Below, piece by piece: positions 60,201 to 61,401 of a stretch of DNA of 61,401 nucleotides. Below the pieces are notes generated by a model. The model saw only the letters and a program-made list of their open reading frames with translations. It was not told where the DNA came from and did not search any database. The stretch comes from Prorocentrum cordatum. Lineage: Eukaryota > Sar > Dinophyceae > Prorocentrales > Prorocentraceae. Location of the stretch: the NCBI GenBank assembly GCA_963575745.1, contig CAUYUJ010022076.1, positions 67,501 through 128,901 of the forward strand, read 5' to 3'. A program made the translations under genes and the position numbers. Within the stretch, counting starts at the first letter, position 1; each line of letters opens with the position of its first letter.

Positions 60201-60880
60201 GTTGTGTGTCTGTGTATCTGTGTGTCCGGTTGCCTGTGTGTCTGTGTGTCCGTGTGTGAGTGTGCCTGTGTGTCTGTGTTTCTGTGTGTCAGTGTGTCAG
60301 TGTGTTAGTTTGTCTGTGTGTGTATGTGACTGTGTGTCTGTGTGTCTGTGTGTCTGTGTGTCTGTGTGTCTGTGTGTCAGTGTGTCTGTGTGTCCCTGTG
60401 TGTGTCCGTGTGTTTGTGTGACTGTGTGTCTGCGTGTCCGTGTGTCCGTGTGTCTGCGTGTCTGTGTGTCTGTCAGTCTTTGTGTGTTGGTGATGGTGTG
60501 TCTGTGTGTCTGTGTGTTGGTGTCAGTGTGTCCGTGTGTCCGTGTGTCTGTGTGTCTGTGTGTCTATGTATGTGTATGTTTGTGTGTCTGTTTGTCTGTG
60601 TGTCCGTGTGTCTGCTTGTCTGTGTGTCTGTGTGTCTGTGTGTCTGTGTGTCTGTGTGTCTGTGTGTCAGTGTGTCTGTGTGTCTGTATGTCCGTGTGTC
60701 TTTTGTGTCCGTGTGTCCGTGTCTGTGTGTCTATATGTCTGTGTGTTTGTGTGTCCGTGTGTCTGTGTGTCTGAGTGTCTGCGTGTCTGGGTGTCTGTGT
60801 GTCCTTGTGACTGGTTTTCTGTGTGTCTGTGTATCCATGTTTCTGCGTGTCTTTGTGTCTGTCTGTGTGTGTGCGGGTTC
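52480..60880. repeat. TGTGTCTG octamer satellite, about 8.4 kb
   Basis: Nearly continuous TGTGTCTG with variants (TGTGTCCG, TGTGTCAG, TGTGTTTG). Landmarks recur in the same order: a TCTTTCTTTGTGTCCGTG block (about 52608, 54905, 56310, 58990, 60180), a TTTTTTTGCGTCTGTG-like block (about 54438, 55722, 57493, 58397, 59604) and GCGCGCGTGGCGCTG (about 54119, 55434, 57180, 58075). This shows a variable higher-order unit of about 0.9-1.8 kb. No phase of the octamer contains a stop on either strand, which explains the many long Cys/Val/Ser (plus) and Thr/His/Arg/Asp (minus) frames. Confidence 0.95.
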
Positions 60881-61401
60881 GTGCTTGCGCGCGCGGCGTG
60901 CGATATGTGCGGACGTCACGTTTGCATCTTGAATGTGCGTTGGGTGTGGCAGTCGGTGGCGTGTTGGCGTGAGCGCGCGCGCGTGTTCGGCTTGTGGGCG
61001 CTGGCGTCTGGTCGGTGCTTTACACGGTGTGTGTGTGTGTGTGTGTGTATGTGTGCGTGTGTTCGCGTGCGTGCGTATGTGTGCGGGTGTGTTTGCGTCT
61101 GTGCGTGTGTGTGTGTGTGTGTGCGTGTGTTTATGTGTGTGCGTGTGTGTTTGTGTTCTGGGTGCGTGCGTGTGTTGCTGAGGGGGTTTTGGGTGTGTGC
61201 GTGTGGCTGCGTGTGTGTGTGTGTGTGTCTGTGTGTGCGTGTGTGCGTGCGTGGCCGTAGGTATGTGGTCACTGATGTAGGGTGCATTTCGAGTGTGCCT
61301 TTCTGTGTGTATGTGTGTGTCTCTCAGTCACTGTGCGTGCGTCCCCGTGCACCTGTGTTTTCGTGTGTTGGGGTGGGGTGGGGGGTGGCTTGTGTGTTTG
61401 T
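60881..61401. repeat. (TG)n/(GC)-rich end of window
   Basis: GTGTGTGCGTGTG low complexity interrupted by GC-rich unique stretches (about 60885-61020). No gene. Confidence 0.8.

Noticed and set aside
52480-60900. Dozens of long Cys/Val/Ser-rich frames (up to 742 codons) and Thr/His/Arg-rich frames on the other strand
   Set aside because: They are forced by the TGTGTCTG octamer, which has no stop in any phase. There is no change in composition at their ends and no domain.
61250-61285. CCGTAGGTATGTGG as a spliced-leader RNA gene donor
   Set aside because: Only the first six bases resemble the leader; the rest of the leader is absent.

Overview
The window looks like nuclear DNA of a dinoflagellate. 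Four things point there. A 20-base stretch at 52407-52426 differs by one base from the dinoflagellate trans-spliced leader. The gene at 8535-10395 belongs to a secreted family with an [11 protein letters not shown] motif that I know from dinoflagellate gene sets; Prorocentrum-like is my best guess, from memory and not tested. Genes are few and GC-rich, and lie among very large amounts of simple and dispersed repeats. A Helitron and a retroposon-like landscape fit as well. There is one 100-N assembly gap (26721-26820). No rRNA, tRNA, CRISPR or prokaryotic operon was seen.

Layout. 1-2700: T-rich DNA carrying GC-rich foldback modules, a GTTTGGCATGG tandem array and a 161-bp tandem repeat. 2700-8500: dispersed repeats, CCCAAGA-phased DNA and microsatellites, with a duplicated gene fragment at 7685-7992. 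8535-10395: a secreted PT-repeat/VWD-like gene interrupted by repeat DNA. 10461-12740: large CCCAAGA array. 13251-25089: a Helitron-like element on the minus strand (Rep, then PIF1-type helicase) with a second minus-strand gene, an OB-fold/RPA-like protein. Both are peppered with a 19-bp repeat that is in the same codon phase in all 13 coding copies. 25.1-33.5 kb: scattered single genes (a truncated LAGNAF-motif gene, coiled-coil and basic hypothetical proteins). 33.9-36.3 kb: a second copy of the foldback-module landscape plus GAATTC hairpins. 37-41 kb: small gene families and an acidic/Ala-rich protein with an exact in-frame duplication. 41.6-45.2 kb: a stonustoxin-like (SNTX/MACPF-type) plus FN3 reading frame followed directly by a septin/AIG1-type GTPase with a Cys-rich domain, probably one large gene. 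46.7-51.8 kb: a zinc-ribbon/coiled-coil gene, its duplicated 3' end, another coiled-coil gene, and an RRM protein whose 3' end runs into a GAATTC hairpin. 52.4-61.4 kb: spliced-leader relic, then about 8.4 kb of TGTGTCTG satellite in which every frame is open.

How the parts relate. The Helitron Rep/helicase and the OB-fold protein form a plausible transposition module (nicking, unwinding, single-strand binding). The SNTX-like and GTPase frames form a plausible single membrane-active/GTP-switch protein of unknown role. Most other genes stand alone. Conserved reading frames are repeatedly broken by apparent single-base frame changes; whether these are true decay or consensus errors of the assembly cannot be told here. 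Many computed open frames are spurious because the repeats have no stop codons.
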